DNA of 64,000 bases, taken from contig CM020620.1 in the NCBI GenBank assembly GCA_009829735.1, positions 22,480,020 to 22,544,019 of the forward strand, given 5' to 3'. The notes below the pieces were generated by a model. The model did no database searches, was not told where the DNA came from, and worked only from the letters and a program-made list of their open reading frames with translations. Both the position numbers and the translations under genes were made by a program. This document shows positions 31,765 to 43,939 of this stretch, one piece after another (position 1 is the stretch's first letter; every line of letters starts with the position of its first letter). Source of the stretch: Pyropia yezoensis (lineage: Eukaryota; Rhodophyta; Bangiophyceae; Bangiales; Bangiaceae).

Positions 31765-32865
31765 TTACATGTTCACGTTGAGGATGGGCGCCGGGTGGGC
31801 CAGCAGGTCCATGATCTGTGGCGGTGCAGAGAAACAAAACGCAACAGCGCACAGCAGGAGAAGACAGCAGACAACCCCAGACAGCCGTACACAGGTGAGT
31901 GAGATGCTCTGGAATAAACAGCAAGAGTCACGTGCCCTCGCCAGCACACTCGTCGCCTGGTGCGGACACCAGCCCGGCAAAGGCGCTGTCAACACAACAC
32001 CCACCAAACATACCGGCTTATGGGAGTAAAACTCCTGGTGGATGAGCCCCCCAATGCCAATCATGGCCAACCGCCCATTCTTAATCTCAGACAGCTCCAT
32101 CTGTGCCCGCTTGGCAGGCGTGGACGCCATGTTGAGCGGGTCAAACGAGAAATCACCCGGCTCGCGGTCCCCGCCCTGCATCGTGTAGTTGACGGCGAGC
32201 AGGGAGAAGAACTCGGCGAAGCAGAACCACAGCAGCAGCTGCTGCATTCCACCCGTGTTGACAAAGTAGTCATGCGCATCGACGGCAATGACATTGTTGG
32301 GGAAGTAGGAAGCGGGCAGGGTGAAGGCCTCCTGCACAAAGAAGCCGAGGCACGCCAGCATGGTGATGCGGCAGTGCTTCAGCTCCGCTTCCCTCATCCA
32401 CTTAACGTCAAAGACGTTGGTAAAACCCAGAGGGTCAAAGCCAACGTCTGTGGGAGCGGAGAAAGAGCAAAAAAGCAAGTGCAGCAGTTGAATCAACACA
32501 AAACCGAGAAGAGAGTGAGGCAGGGTGGACAGGCCGTCAGGTCATCGCACGTCAGGGACACACAAGAAAACCCATCCAGGCGGACACAGCATCCACACCA
32601 CCACTTGCTCGCTTCCCACAGCCACCTGAGACACGGAGTCGCGTGCCTGCCCCACCGCCACAAGTACCAACCCACAAAACATACCACCCGCAAGCGTCCC
32701 GTCGAGCGCCGGGGGTGCCTCCATAAACGGCATGGCCTTGGACTGGACCATGGACCAGCGGGCCACGCGGGCGGCCGACGCCGGCGCAACCGCCACGGCG
32801 CGGCCGGCCAACGCAGACGGCGTCCGGAGGGTGGCGCCCGCAAAGGAGGACACGAAACCCATCAT
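31765..32865 (-). CDS. Lhcr: Lhcr-type chlorophyll-binding light-harvesting protein (3 exons)
   Basis: Exons 32865-32685, 32447-32014 and 31815-31765 join to a 221-residue protein. Introns are GT-AG: donor g|gtatgt and acceptor cccacag|ac; donor ccg|gtatg and acceptor cacag|atc. The joins give LDGTLAGDVGFDPLGF across intron 1 and YSHKPIMDLLAHPAPI across intron 2. The product has a short plastid transit region, helix 1 with the ligand motif EAELKHCR, a middle helix (QLLLWFCFAEFFSLLAV) and helix 3 with EIKNGR. This is the three-helix LHC fold that feeds photosystem I in red algae. GDFSFDPL precedes helix 3 as usual. Start ATG 32865 (context cacc) or ATG 32862. Confidence 0.93.
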
Positions 32866-34012
32866 GGTGCTGAGGAAGAGGAGAGAGTGGGGTGGCTGGT
32901 GCGGATGAGCAGCACAAGTGACGGACCAGCAGCGGTGCGATGACGGACGTCAAGACGGAGGCGACTGTGCAGGGCAGGGACGCTGGTCGCGGGTGCGGAT
33001 GGAGCGTATATCCAAGCAGAGGGTCAAGCCAGGTATTCTCTCGGCGGGGAGTATGAGGAAGGCTCCCGACCGTCGCACTGGGCCTATCGCCGCAGCCGTC
33101 CGCTCTGATTGGCCAGACCTCCGGAATCGGGGCTCTCCCAGCCTCAGACCCACCCAGTTCTCGCTGTGTGCTGGGACCAAGTGCGCTGGGGCCCGCTCTC
33201 GCGAGAACCCACTGGGGGGTCGTCGCCCCGGGCCGAGGACGCTTCGAGGTCAGGCGGCGGCGGCGCAGCTGCCAATCGTCGCGTCGCCTCGATCTCGATT
33301 GCCAGCAAGGGGAGTGGGTGTGCTCCGCGTTGGCGATCAGATATTTTCAGATCCGAGCTATCCTGCATCCTACGATGCAACTTAGCAGAAATACATGGCC
33401 TACTCCCATACAATAGCCTCCACTAAACTTTAGTAAGTGGTACACGTACATGTAGGTATTCTAGATGTACACCTCTGTACACATGTACTGTACATGTATA
33501 CAGTACAACAAGTCCTGCCGTCTGTGTCGTACAGTGCATACGCTCATCAACGCCGTCCTCATCGTGGTGCTCTCGCTATGAACATGGGGCTCTCGCTATA
33601 GAATACCCGCAGCCGCCGCTCTTGCGATGGTCGCCAGCCGCCCTCGTCGGGGGGGGTAGGCCGCGCCCCAGCGCCGGCGCCTGCCGTATCGTCCGTGCGG
33701 CGCGCACCCCCGCCTCTCCGTCCCGCCGTCTTTTGACAAAGCCTGCCGCTGCGGCGCCGTCGCTGGGGTGGCCTGATCGCCGGGCCGTAACTAGGATGGC
33801 TGTGCAGCCGGGAAGGTAAAGAGCTGTGGGGGCTCCGGGACGGGATGGGTGGAGCGGCTGACGGTAGGACGGTCTGCTGTGGTAAAGAGAGGTTGAAGGG
33901 CGGCGGCCGTGTATGTAATGTATCTCCCAGGCGGGACTGCGTCAAGCAAAATGAGGGTTACGGCCCAGTGCGCTCACCACCACCACCCCCACCCATGTGG
34001 CGATCGCCCTGC
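32866..34012. other. Lhcr upstream region, no gene seen
   Basis: No supported ORF. It contains the GTAC cluster listed separately and leads to the 3' end of the Sec12-like gene. Confidence 0.4.
33436..33515. promoter_or_regulatory. Cluster of GTAC/TGTACA palindromes upstream of Lhcr
   Basis: About seven GTAC cores in 80 bases, including tgtacacctctgtacacatg and ctgtacatgtatacagtaca, roughly 600 bp upstream of the Lhcr start. In green algae GTAC is the core bound by SBP-domain copper regulators; relevance here is inference. Confidence 0.35.
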
Positions 34013-36365
34013 TCAAAGCCCCTGGTGCGCCACCCCCGCCGAGGCGCCCACCCGCGCCTTGGCGGCGGCGGCCCCCCCCCCAACGGCGGCAAGCAGGCGC
34101 GCCAACCAGCCGCCCCCCCCCAGGGCGGTGGCCACGGTGGCGACGCGGGCGGCCACCCGCGCCGCCGTGGATGCCGCAGCCGCAACCGCCGCCGCCACCA
34201 CCGACCCGCCCGCCGGGAGTCGCCCCTCCAGCCACCACCCCGAAAAGGGGACGCCCGCTGCTGCCACTCGGACGGCAACGGCAACAACGGCAACGGTGAT
34301 GGCGGCGGACGCCGCCAGCCGGCGGCGCGACAGGCGCGCCACCGCCGCCGCCGACCACACGTGCACCGTCCCGTCGGCGGACGCGCTAAACGCGGTGCCG
34401 CCGTCGGGGGAAAACGCGACCGCCGTTACGGGGAGGAGGTGCGGTGGCCGACGAGTGCGCTCAGTGGACCAGCGGGGGGTCAGCGACACGCCACCGCCGC
34501 CATTGCTGCCGCCCCCGTCGCTGTTGCCGCCGCGGCTGCTGCCCACCGTCGCGACGGCCAGGTGGCCGTCGGCCGACGCGCCGAGCAGGAGAGCCCCCGT
34601 CGGGGAAAAGGCAAGCGCCGACACTGGCGACGACAGCAGCGCCACCGACGCGGTGACGGTGTAGGAGAGGGGCACGCCCCCGCCGTCCCCGCCGTCCCCG
34701 CCCGCGGCGGTCCAGAGGCACACGACCGCCCCGCCCGTGGCGGCCGCGTGGGCCGTTGCCACCACCCTCCCGGCCGAGGCTGGGTGGAAGCGCACCGCCC
34801 CGATGCGCGCGGGCGGGGGCGGCCGAGCCCGCCGCCGGCCCGGCCGGGCGCGCCCCCCCGCCCCCGCACGCGGCGGCGGCGGCCGCGCCACGCCCGGCAC
34901 GCCCGGCGGGAGGACCAACTCTGCGAGGCGGCGGAGCCCCCGCACCGCCCACACCACCGCAACCCCGTCACGGGAGGCTGACACGCCCCGCGTTGGTGAC
35001 AGGTCTAGCGAGCACAGCGGCGACGCGTGCAGGGCGGTCGACGACGCGAGCGTGCGCAACGACGGGAGGGAGAGGAGGGTGAGCGCGCCCGACGCGCAGC
35101 CGACCGCAACGACGCGAGACGACGACGCAGACCCGGGGGGCGCGGGCGCCACCAAGCGGGAGGGGGTAGACGCAAGCGCATCGGGGGGTCGGGGTTGGCC
35201 GCCAGGGGGTGGGAGGGTGACCGTCGCAAGGTGCGTCGGCGGGTCAGCGGTGGCGAACAGGCGCGTCGCGTCAGCGGACAGGGGCTCGACACTAGCGCGG
35301 CGAGGGAGAGGGAGAGGGAGCGCGCACAGGGGAGGGTACAGTCAGGAGCAAAGATCGCAAACCCCTCCGCGCACCATACACAGCAGGCAGGCGGCGAGGG
35401 GCAAGCGGGCCACAGCAATCAAGCGAGTGCATCCACACGGACGGGGTGGTCGTTAGCGCAGCTGCTCTCACGGCCGACGCTCCCCCGACCCCCCCCTCCC
35501 ACACTCCCCTTGCCCCATGCGCCCTAACGTACATGCAGCCCCCTCTCCCTCGCACACCGGCCACCACACCGGCGCACGACGCCTCGCCGCCCAGCCCGCC
35601 ACGCCCGCCCCCCTCCCCCCCCAACCAAGAACGCACCGACGCTCGTCCAAAATCAGCTCACTGAGCGCCGCCCCCACCGCCGCCAGTACCCGCACCTCCT
35701 CCCGCCGCGGCGGCGGCGGGGCCGGTTCAGTGGCGGTGGCGGCGGCGGCGGTGGGCGGCGCGACCACCGCCAGCGGTGCGTCGGCCAGCGGCAGCGACGC
35801 GCAGAGGGAAAAGGGGGATGCCCCCTCGCGGTCGGCAGATGGGGGCGGCGAGGGGGCAGCGCCGCGCTGGCGCCCACCACCTGGCTTGGCAGCAGGGGTG
35901 TAGATGTGCACCTCCTGAGGGGCGGGGTACCAGTGGGACAGGAGCACGAGTGGGTGGGGCGGCAGCCATGGGCGTCCACAACAAGGGCAAACAATACCAC
36001 AACAGACGTCAGCGGTTGGCTCCCCCCAGTCCAGTGGTGCAAAGGCGGGCGGTGCCTCCCGCCCCCTCCACCACCCACCCCACCCCCCCCCCCCACAATC
36101 CCCCGCACATTGAAAAACAAGGAGAAACAATCCGCCGGCCAAACCAACGTACCACCCGGTTGGCCACGCCCGTCCGTGCAGACCCCCCCCCCCCACCCAC
36201 CACCAGCCGCACTGGTGCGGCCGGCGCCGCCGCAGCCGCCGCTCCCCCGCCGTCCCCGCCCGCGTCGGACGACGTGCCCGGCGGCGGCGACAACACGGCG
36301 AGGGCGTAGAGGGGAACGCCCACGACCAGGCGGCCGATGGGCGTCCCCGCGGGCGGCGGCGCCAT
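34013..36365 (-). CDS. SEC12: Sec12/PREB-like Sar1 guanine-nucleotide exchange factor (3 exons)
   Basis: Exons 36365-36153, 35914-35637 and 35291-34013 join to 589 residues. Introns are gtg|gtacgt ... ctcag|gag and cg|gtgcgt ... gctag|t. The total length is divisible by three, and the joins read GVANRV-EVHIYTP and LILDERR-VEPLSADATRLF. Hallmarks are an N-terminal first blade (VPLYALAVL), the Gly loop LVVGGGGGSARTGVANRV (residues 54-71), which matches the loop of Sec12/PREB, several WD-type blades ending AVAFSPDGG..FSASADGTVHVWS, and a TM near 489-508 (ASAAITVAVVAVAVRVAAAG). Sec12 sits in the ER membrane and activates Sar1 for COPII budding. An Ala-rich tail of about 80 residues follows the TM. 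Blades are interrupted by Gly/Pro inserts. Confidence 0.78.
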
Positions 36366-37368
36366 GGGCGGCCCGGCACGGCAGTCGCACCACCCCCCCC
36401 CCCCCCCAACCCCCAACTCCTTGACGGCGCGGGCCGCCGCTCTGCCTGCAAAGGGAGGGAAGCAGGGGGTCAGGGGCGGGGGAAGGGAAGCGACAAGGGG
36501 GCAGAGAAAAACCAACAACAACAGCAACAGCAGACACAAATAGGACAGGGGGGGAGGGGCAGGGCTGGAGGGGGGAGGGGGGGTCGCGGCCGTCACCACG
36601 TCAGAGCTGAGCAGAAGTGCCCGCGGTGGTGGCGGCGGCGGCGGTGGTGGTACCGCACGCTCGCGGCGGTACCCACGGGGCGCACGGCGGTGCGAGGCCG
36701 TGGTCCCGGTGCCAAGAGGGGTGGGGAACGGGGCGGGCCCTGGCGCCGCACTTTCTCAGGTCGGGCGTCACCGAGGCGGACGACAGCAGTAGGAATGGAA
36801 GGGAAGGCGCGGTCGCGGGCGGTTCATACTGCACTGTAACCTGGTCGCGGCGGGCTGTCAGCCAGTCCCCCGGGGTGCCAAATCGTGACCCGCGTTTTCA
36901 CCCGCCACCGCATCGTCGGCCACTCCTGCACAGGCGTCCTGCGCACGGCGTCGAACCCAGCCAAATGGGGACCTCGAGCTCGCCGGGGTCGACGCAGAGC
37001 TGGTCCACGCCAATCGACTGGATGTTCTTTGGTGTGCTGCACGCAGGAGGTGCGGTGCCGCAGGAACGATCATATCATCTCGTAACAGTTTTGCGACGTA
37101 CTTCGTGCTGATACATGCTACTTGCTACAGCTACATGCTCGGGTGGGGAGCACCCACGGAAAAAAGAAAATCCCCCCCAGACGATAACAATGTACGAATA
37201 CAACCGTGGGCGGCACCCTGACCCGCGCTCTCAGCCCATCACAACTACCAACGCGTGACGTGCAGACGACCCAAACCCCACTCACCCCGATCGTGGGGTT
37301 CCATCCAACCGAGGGGCCCATCATCCCCCGCCAGGTCAGCGCCCCGCGCGCGTCGTCACCGGCCCTGG
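36366..37368. other. Spacer between Sec12-like and inositol synthase genes
   Basis: Low-complexity start, then ordinary sequence. A cctttgcag acceptor-like site at about 36455 on the minus strand could belong to a 5'UTR intron of the Sec12-like gene. No further ORF is supported. Confidence 0.4.
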
Positions 37369-39219
37369 CTAGGCTGGGGCAGCCGCCTCCCCGGCGACCG
37401 CCCCTCCCCCCCCGGCACGCTCGCCGGAGCGGGCTGTGCCCATGCCGTTAGCGTTCCAAGCATTGCTGTTGAGGCCATTGATAGCGGTGGCGCCGCCAAA
37501 CTCCTTGGACGGGATGGACGGCCGGACGCCCTCCGCGTCGACGCGGCGGATGCCGGCCTTTGCAGCAGCAGCAGCCGGAGCAGCGTCCGCTTCGGCCGCC
37601 GCTCCCGTGGCCGCCGCCGCCGCGGCGGCGGCCGTGGCGCGGCTGCCCGCCGGCTGCGCCGGGTGCGCCCGCTGCTCCAGCCGCATGTCATTCTCCGGCG
37701 GCAGCCCCACGCACGCGCGGAGGAGGTTGTCGAGGCAAGCGCGCTGCTTGAAGAGTGCGTTAACCACAGGCGCGCCGTCGGGTACGATCGGCGCCTTGAG
37801 GAGGTACGACAAGAGCGACAGGACTGGGTGGAAATGGGTGTGGCGCTGCATCTCGGGGGTGCGGTAGGTGATGCGGGTGGAGAGCTCCGCAAGGATGGCC
37901 AGGTCTAGGATGAGCGGCGACGCGAGGAGCGAATCCTCGCACGTATTGTGCGCCACAATCGTGTTGGTGCCGCCCATGAAGATGTCCGACGTGTACTCAT
38001 CGAGGGCGCGCTTGCTGTCCCCAACGGCCGGCACGTACTTGATGACGACCACGTGGTCGGGGCCCTTGGGAGGAGCCCCACCGGGACCCGGGGGATACAG
38101 GAGAGCGTTGGAGGCAACCACGTCATCGACCACTGAGCTCTTGCTAATCTCCTTGGAGCGAAACTGCGACGGCGCCGACAGGTTGCGCCCGTCATTGTTG
38201 CCCAGGTGGTTGTACGACACGATAGCGGTGGGTTTGAGGCCGGCCTGGACCAAAAAGTCAACGAGGACCGACTTGAACTTGGTCTGCCCCGACTTGAAGT
38301 CGTCGCCCCCAATGAACACATCGTGACGGACGGCCAGGTCGACAGCACCCGGCACGAATGTGTTCTGCGGAGACCCATTGACGTACGGGCAGCCTTCGAG
38401 GATGGCAGCCACCGCAAACAGCGTCGACGGCGACACCTCTGGATGGGACGCGTCAATGGCTGCCAGGAGCGCGTCGGCGGTGTCATTGACGCCCGGCGTC
38501 AGCGCGGCGAATCGCTCCGTGTTGGCCGTCCACAGAACCACCACCGTGTCAATGTCATTGGCGGTCTTAAAGTCGCGAATATCGGCGCGGATGCGCGCCA
38601 GGTGGGCGCCCTTGTCATCCCCCGGCAGCAGGTTGTCGGCGCGCGCCGCCTGGTTGGCCGCGATAAAGTCGCCATACATGACCGACGGCAAGGGTACGAT
38701 GGAGGACAGCTCCTCCTCCAGCTGCACCTGCGCACCAACGTCCAGCACCGCCGCGCGGCGCATGGCGGTGCCGAGGTCCGCCGAGTTGATGTCCCAGCCG
38801 CCCACGACAAGGTCATTGGGGTGCACCATGGGCAGCAGCGACCGCAGTGGCGTGTGCACCTCCTCGCCAGTGGCGGCGTCTGCCCCCACCCGCAGGGTGG
38901 AGCTCATGAGGATGGAGCCGAGGTAGTTGGCCGACTGCTCCCCCGCCTTGGTGCGCCACGACAGCCCCCGCCGGTTGGCCGCAATCGCCGCGGTGACGGT
39001 CGAGCCATTGTTGCCGCCGAGGCCGACGAGCATTAGCCCCACGCGCCCCACCTTGGTGGCCGTCCGAAAGTGGTACGTGGCCGCGGTCGGCACCGCCACC
39101 GCCTCGCCAGTGGCGCCATCCGTCTCAACCTGCGTCGTCTCGTAGCGGTACGTAGCCTCAATGGCGTCGGTGGTGTAGCGCACATGGGGGGAGCGGACCG
39201 TGAAGTTGGGGACAAACAT
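37369..39219 (-). CDS. INO1: Inositol-3-phosphate synthase
   Basis: Converts glucose-6-phosphate to 1D-myo-inositol 3-phosphate with bound NAD, feeding phosphoinositides and inositol derivatives. 616 residues from ATG 39219 in a strong context (gccaccATG). Family landmarks are present: the dinucleotide loop GLGGNNGST (66-74), [24 protein letters not shown], the catalytic [29 protein letters not shown] and SKSSVVDD. The C-terminus carries an extra Ala/Gly-rich tail of about 100 residues compared with the usual 510-530. No intron is needed. The frame upstream of 39219 stays open but is Pro/Leu-rich leader-like sequence. Confidence 0.96.
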   Translation of the reverse strand: MFVPNFTVRSPHVRYTTDAIEATYRYETTQVETDGATGEAVAVPTAATYHFRTATKVGRVGLMLVGLGGNNGSTVTAAIAANRRGLSWRTKAGEQSANYLGSILMSSTLRVGADAATGEEVHTPLRSLLPMVHPNDLVVGGWDINSADLGTAMRRAAVLDVGAQVQLEEELSSIVPLPSVMYGDFIAANQAARADNLLPGDDKGAHLARIRADIRDFKTANDIDTVVVLWTANTERFAALTPGVNDTADALLAAIDASHPEVSPSTLFAVAAILEGCPYVNGSPQNTFVPGAVDLAVRHDVFIGGDDFKSGQTKFKSVLVDFLVQAGLKPTAIVSYNHLGNNDGRNLSAPSQFRSKEISKSSVVDDVVASNALLYPPGPGGAPPKGPDHVVVIKYVPAVGDSKRALDEYTSDIFMGGTNTIVAHNTCEDSLLASPLILDLAILAELSTRITYRTPEMQRHTHFHPVLSLLSYLLKAPIVPDGAPVVNALFKQRACLDNLLRACVGLPPENDMRLEQRAHPAQPAGSRATAAAAAAAATGAAAEADAAPAAAAAKAGIRRVDAEGVRPSIPSKEFGGATAINGLNSNAWNANGMGTARSGERAGGGGAVAGEAAAPA

Positions 39220-41560
39220 GGTGGCGGGATAGACGGGACGGGACAGGCGAGAAAAAGGGAGAGAAGGGTACGAGAGCCGAAGCCAAGAGGGAAGAGGACG
39301 CGAAAAGGGTGGACCACTGGCGGGAAGGGAGGGGCAGGTTGGGGCGGTCCGGCGGCAGCTCGGGCAGGTCCAACAGGAACGGACAAAAGGTGGAAAGAGG
39401 TAGGGGCAGGCTGGCGGGTGGGTGGCAGCGAGCGGGGGCGGCAATGGCAGCGACGGCGGCAGTGACGACGGGAGCGTGGGGAGCGCGGGCAGCGGCAATG
39501 GGGACAAGGGGGGCAGAAGCGGCGGCACCGACGATGCAGACAGCGATGTGCATCGATGGCGGGACGAGGACGGCCAAGCCCCCCGTGGCAGTGGCAGGGG
39601 CCCCACCCTGGCGTGTCCCGCGGCCACGGCCCTCCCTCGCTCCGTAGCGGGGGCAGGGGCCGGCCCCCGCGGCGCGGCTAAAAGCGCATTGGCGGCGGCC
39701 GTGGCTCGCCAACGGCTGTCACCCGGCGGGCCGCCGCCTCAACGTCAACGGTGGGGGGTGGCCCGTGGGAACGTGGGAACGGGGGGGGGTTGGGGGGGGG
39801 GCGGGGCGGGAGAGAGAGGGGGCGTGGATGGTGGTTGAGCGCGCCGCGGGGGTCGCACGACTGCCGCCACCAGCAATGCAGCAGGCAGCGGCAGAGGCCA
39901 GCGGGGCTGGCCCCAACCGCTGTCGGGGCCTGGGCCCCCCGCAGCAAAGTGGCCCGCGGGGGGACGGGTGAGGAGGACTCCACCGCCGAGGATGTGGCGC
40001 GGCGTGCCTCTTCTTGGTTCGGGAACCAGCGCCGACGCGTGGCGGCAGCGGCCCGCGCGGGCACGCGCGCGGCTCCCGCGGCGGGATTCTCCACCCCGCC
40101 AGTCCAGAACCTTCCCCGCCGGTCGCGAGAGCAGAGAAGGGCCATCCGCCAAGCGCGTTTCCCCCTCCCCCGCCCAACCGCACCTCGCACGGTTTGGCTA
40201 CGGTGCGGCTACGCCGTGGCCACACCGCCGAGGCCGATGAGGTGTCCATGAAGAGGACCGCCAGCCTGTAGGCCGCCGCAGCGCCGTCCCCTGTGGCAGC
40301 GCTGGCGAGGGCGGCCAGCAACGCCGCCGCGCCTGGGGGGCTTTCGGGGGGGCGGCGGAAAAGCGACAAGAGAGAAGGAAGTGGAAGAGCGCACGCTCGC
40401 CTCTTGTACAGGGAACCAGCGCCGACCCTGGGGCCGACGGCGCCGCGCTCCCGCGGCAGGACGACGGGGCGTTGGTGCCGCGGTTCATCCCGTGCCCAGA
40501 ACCTTCCTCCGAGGTGGGGGGGGGGGAGGGGGTGCGGGGAAAGCTTGTGGGCCATCCGGTATTGTTCTCCACCCCGCGCGGGTGGCCACATAATGACTCC
40601 AGGATGATCGCACCTTGCCCACCGTTCCGGCGCCCAGCGCTCGTGCCGCAAAGGGCTCCACTGCGCGCAGCCGCGACCGCCCCCCCGGGACAGAGCCCCA
40701 TTTTGTTTGCAGCCAAGGGGCAAGAGACGGCGAGGATACAGTACACCGGGATTGGGATCAGGGCGCTGGACCCCAGCGCCCGCTCTGTCCAGAACGCCTC
40801 GATGTCCCGATGGCCAGCGTCGTGCCGGCGCGCCAACGCACAAGCAGGGTGGCCGGCTTGTCTGCGCACGAGCAGTGGCGGCGAGTTGCCGCCCGGGCAC
40901 CTCCACACTAGGCGTCAACCGAATCCTCTGAGGAGCGGCTGGCCCATCATGGGCATGGGAGTGCTGATGACACATGGATCTGGGTGGTCTCGGCCCGCGA
41001 GTGGTGACATCTCCCGTGCCCCCCACGAAGAAGAATCTGGGAACATGGATGTACACCGCGCGGCCACGGTCATGGGCAGCGTGGTGGCAGCACGACGCGC
41101 TCGGGACGCGCCCCACATGGATGCGGGGGAGGGACAGGCCAGCGACGACGCACGGCGGCCGGCGGGGGCTCGCACGCGCCCCGCGCGCTTGCTCCAGCGG
41201 TGGGACAGGCAGCTGGTCGTCAACGGTTCATGCCCCCCCTATCATGGGCGGGCCGTGGCCACGATGATTGCGCCCAGAACCTTCTTCACATGGTCGCGCG
41301 TGCCGCCCCTTCGCCCCCTCCCCCCGTTTGTACCCGCCGGGCTTCATGTTTCCCCGCTCGGACGTCTCCCCGCTGTCTCCGCCTTTGGGCGCACGCCCCT
41401 CGACGGCCCCATTTATGCACAGCCATACCTAGGTGCGGAGGCTGGCAGCGCAGGGGCGGGGCGGCAGACAGCGCACGCACGGGCCACCCCCCCCCCCCCC
41501 GTTCTGGTAGTGGCCCTGGCCGCGCGCGAAGCCGGCCGGACCGCGGGCCATGGAGTACGA
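39220..41560. other. GC-rich low-complexity region, no defensible gene
   Basis: All frames are open because stops are rare at this GC content. A cagaaccttc word recurs at about 40103, 40497 and 41275 within diverged, roughly similar segments (ggaaccagcgccgac at 40023 and 40411), which suggests old internal duplication. A short minus stretch, AALLAALASAATGDGAAAAYR, looks protein-like but is isolated. Confidence 0.4.
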
Positions 41561-41742
41561 GACACCATGGGGCGTAATGTATCTATCTACGCGCGGATGG
41601 GGCGTGGACGGGAGCTCTGGTGGTTGCCCGCCACTCCTCCCACCGTTTCGGTTGTGGACCATGGGCGTATCGTATCTACTTGCGGGTGAGGCGTGGACGG
41701 GCGGGAGCTCCGTTGGTTCTCTGTCACTCCTCACAGGTTTTG
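41561..41742 (+). repeat. Tandem duplication, unit about 97 bp
   Basis: The block ccatggggcgtaatgtatct ... cactcctcccaccgttt (41568-41650) recurs as ccatgggcgtatcgtatcta ... cactcctcacaggttt (41659-41742). The copies differ by small indels. Confidence 0.7.
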
Positions 41743-43835
41743 AGGGGGGGGTGGGGGGAACCAGAGACGACAAGTGGCGGCTGACGGCCTCTCGTACGAG
41801 CCCCCTCCCCCTCCCCCCGACTCCCGACGTGGTCCCACATGCCGGTCTCTCCCGGGGGGAGGGAGAGGGCGCGGGGCAGGTCCACCTCTGCGCCGGGTGC
41901 GATGCCAAGGGTGGTGGTTGGTTCCACTCGGCCATGTGCCCGACGTCCACACATGACCGCCATCCACCCTTGCTTGGCCGTGGCGCGTAGAGGGGCCAAC
42001 AGGACTAAGGGCCCGTAGGGATAAGCGAAATAGTGGAGAAAAAAATAAGCAAGTCGCGGCGATGAGGAGGGGCACGGTGCGGGCACTTGGGCCCAACACC
42101 CACGACAGCCACCTCGTCCTGTGGCGGCCATGGCTTGGCACCCGCCCCGGGCGTCGCCGTCGGCGTCTTGCCCGGCCGCCGCGCGGGCTTCCCCCCTGGC
42201 CCGTCCAACCCTGCCATGCATTGTTGACGTCGACGGCCATGGATGGCCGCGACTGCCGCTACGGTCCGGACTCGGCTGGCCGCCGCATGTTTGCTCATAG
42301 AGTACATACATACTGAGTGTGCCGGCGGCCACAGCCGCGGCCGGCGTCACTAAACGGAGGGGGCTTCGAGGGGAGCCCGGGTTTGGGTCAGCTCGTACCC
42401 CCCCCCCCCCCCCTTCCCCCGCTCCGCAGCCCAGCATACGGCCCGTGCTCCTGCAGAGTCACCGTGCCCCCCCTCCCCGGCGTGGACGGCCACCGTTGTT
42501 TGTTGGCCCCGCGTCTTCCCCGGTCCCATCGTGGTGGTGGTGGTGGGTGTGTCGGAGGGGGAGGAGGCGGGGGGGCGGGAGGCCGCCACCACGAATGGGA
42601 CCCACCCCCCTCCTCTTCCAAGGCGACGACGGTCACGACGGGAAAAAAATAGGAAAACAAATACGGCGGGAGACGCGCCTCTGTGTAGGGGGGTGCGCGC
42701 CGGCTCAACGGTGTGGAGGATGAGCAGGGGCGGTGAGGGTGGCAATCAGTCAGCCATGGCGGTGGCGGTGGCGGTGGCGGCGGCGGCCGCGGCGGCGGCG
42801 CGGCCGGCCACACACACGCACACACAACGGCCCAGCAGGGGCGGCGGGGGTGTGGGACGCGACACCCGCGCGCGGGAGTGTGAGGGGGGCACACTGGGAC
42901 CGCCTGCCAGCGGCGGTCGGCGGGTCGACGGGTTCCGGCCAAGCGCTCCCCGCCGGTGGAGTGGAGGGGCCCACACGCAGCTCAAATGATTTTGAGCAGG
43001 ACGCCACCGCCGAGGCCACCGCTGTCGCCATCCCCCCCGGCCCACCTCATTCCCCCCCCTCAGCACATCCCGTCCCGCCCCCCCCACTACCCCCCCCTCC
43101 CCTCTCCTACCCCCCGGGCGACGTCCTCCGCGTGCAGCTCACGGGGCCACCGGGGACCTGGCAGCAGCCGCCGCCGCCACCACCGCCGCGGCCGCCGCCG
43201 CGGCCGCCACCGGCCGCCACTCCCACACGGCGGCCGCCCAGAAGCGGCCGTGGCGGGCCCTTTTGACGAACCGGTGGCTTACCGCAGGGAGAAAGGGGAA
43301 GGGCAAGGAGGGGGGGGGGGGGGGCGGGGGCGCGGGAAGGAAAGGGGCGGGCGCCGGGGAGGGACCCCCCACCGACCCGCACCCCCGCCGTCGCCGCCAC
43401 TGCGGCGCAGGGCCAAAAAAAAATGAGAAGGAAGAGCGCCGCGCCGCACCACCACCGCCCACCAGCAGAGGCCGCCCACCGCGCCGGTGTCTGCCGGGGG
43501 GGGGGGGGGGCGGCGGGACGGCAGCGCGGGATGCCCCCTCAGCCCCAACCGGCGGCGGACAGTGCCACCGTCGACAATACCAGGCCAGGGGATGGCCACG
43601 GGCGGGCAGGGCGGGGGGAGGGGGGGGGTGGTAGCTGGCCCGTGCCGTGACGACCGCCGCGGCCCGCCGGCCGGCCGCCTCTGTTCTCCACCCCCCCAGC
43701 CGCCCGGCCACCTGCGCCCACCGCCGCGCTCCCCGCCTTTGCCCGCCAACCGCCTCGTGTTGCCGCCCACGGGAGAGGCCCGCCCGCCCGCCCGCCCCCC
43801 CCCCGCCCGGCTGTTCATTAAAAGGACCGGTGCTC
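41743..43835. other. GC-rich low-complexity region, no defensible gene
   Basis: C and G runs (42397-42414, 43308-43322) and Pro/Gly/Arg-rich translations on both strands. Short stretches such as YPPGDVLRVQLTGPPGTWQQ (plus, about 43105-43165) and HRFVKRARHGRFWAAAVW (minus, about 43230-43290) have a protein-like look but no recognisable family or clean gene structure. Confidence 0.35.
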
Positions 43836-43939
43836 AGCCGCTGCGGCTGCCGCTGCGGCTGCCGCTACGGCTGCCGCTGCCGCTGCCGCTGCGGCTGCCG
43901 CTGCCGCTGCGGCTGCCGCTGCCGCTGCCGCTGCGGCTG
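43836..43939. repeat. CCGCTG/CGGCTG hexanucleotide array
   Basis: About 17 units of gctgcc/gctgcg in a row. Translated on the minus strand it gives a Ser-Gly/Ser-Arg string. It is probably a simple-sequence repeat. Confidence 0.85.

Noticed and set aside
39719..41116. 465-codon minus frame upstream of the inositol synthase gene
   Set aside because: Low-complexity translation, no motif, no start context, and equally long frames on the other strand.
43279..43818. Gly/Arg-rich minus frame starting MNSRAGGG
   Set aside because: Could be an RGG-like protein, but the text is indistinguishable from GC-rich background and crosses G runs.
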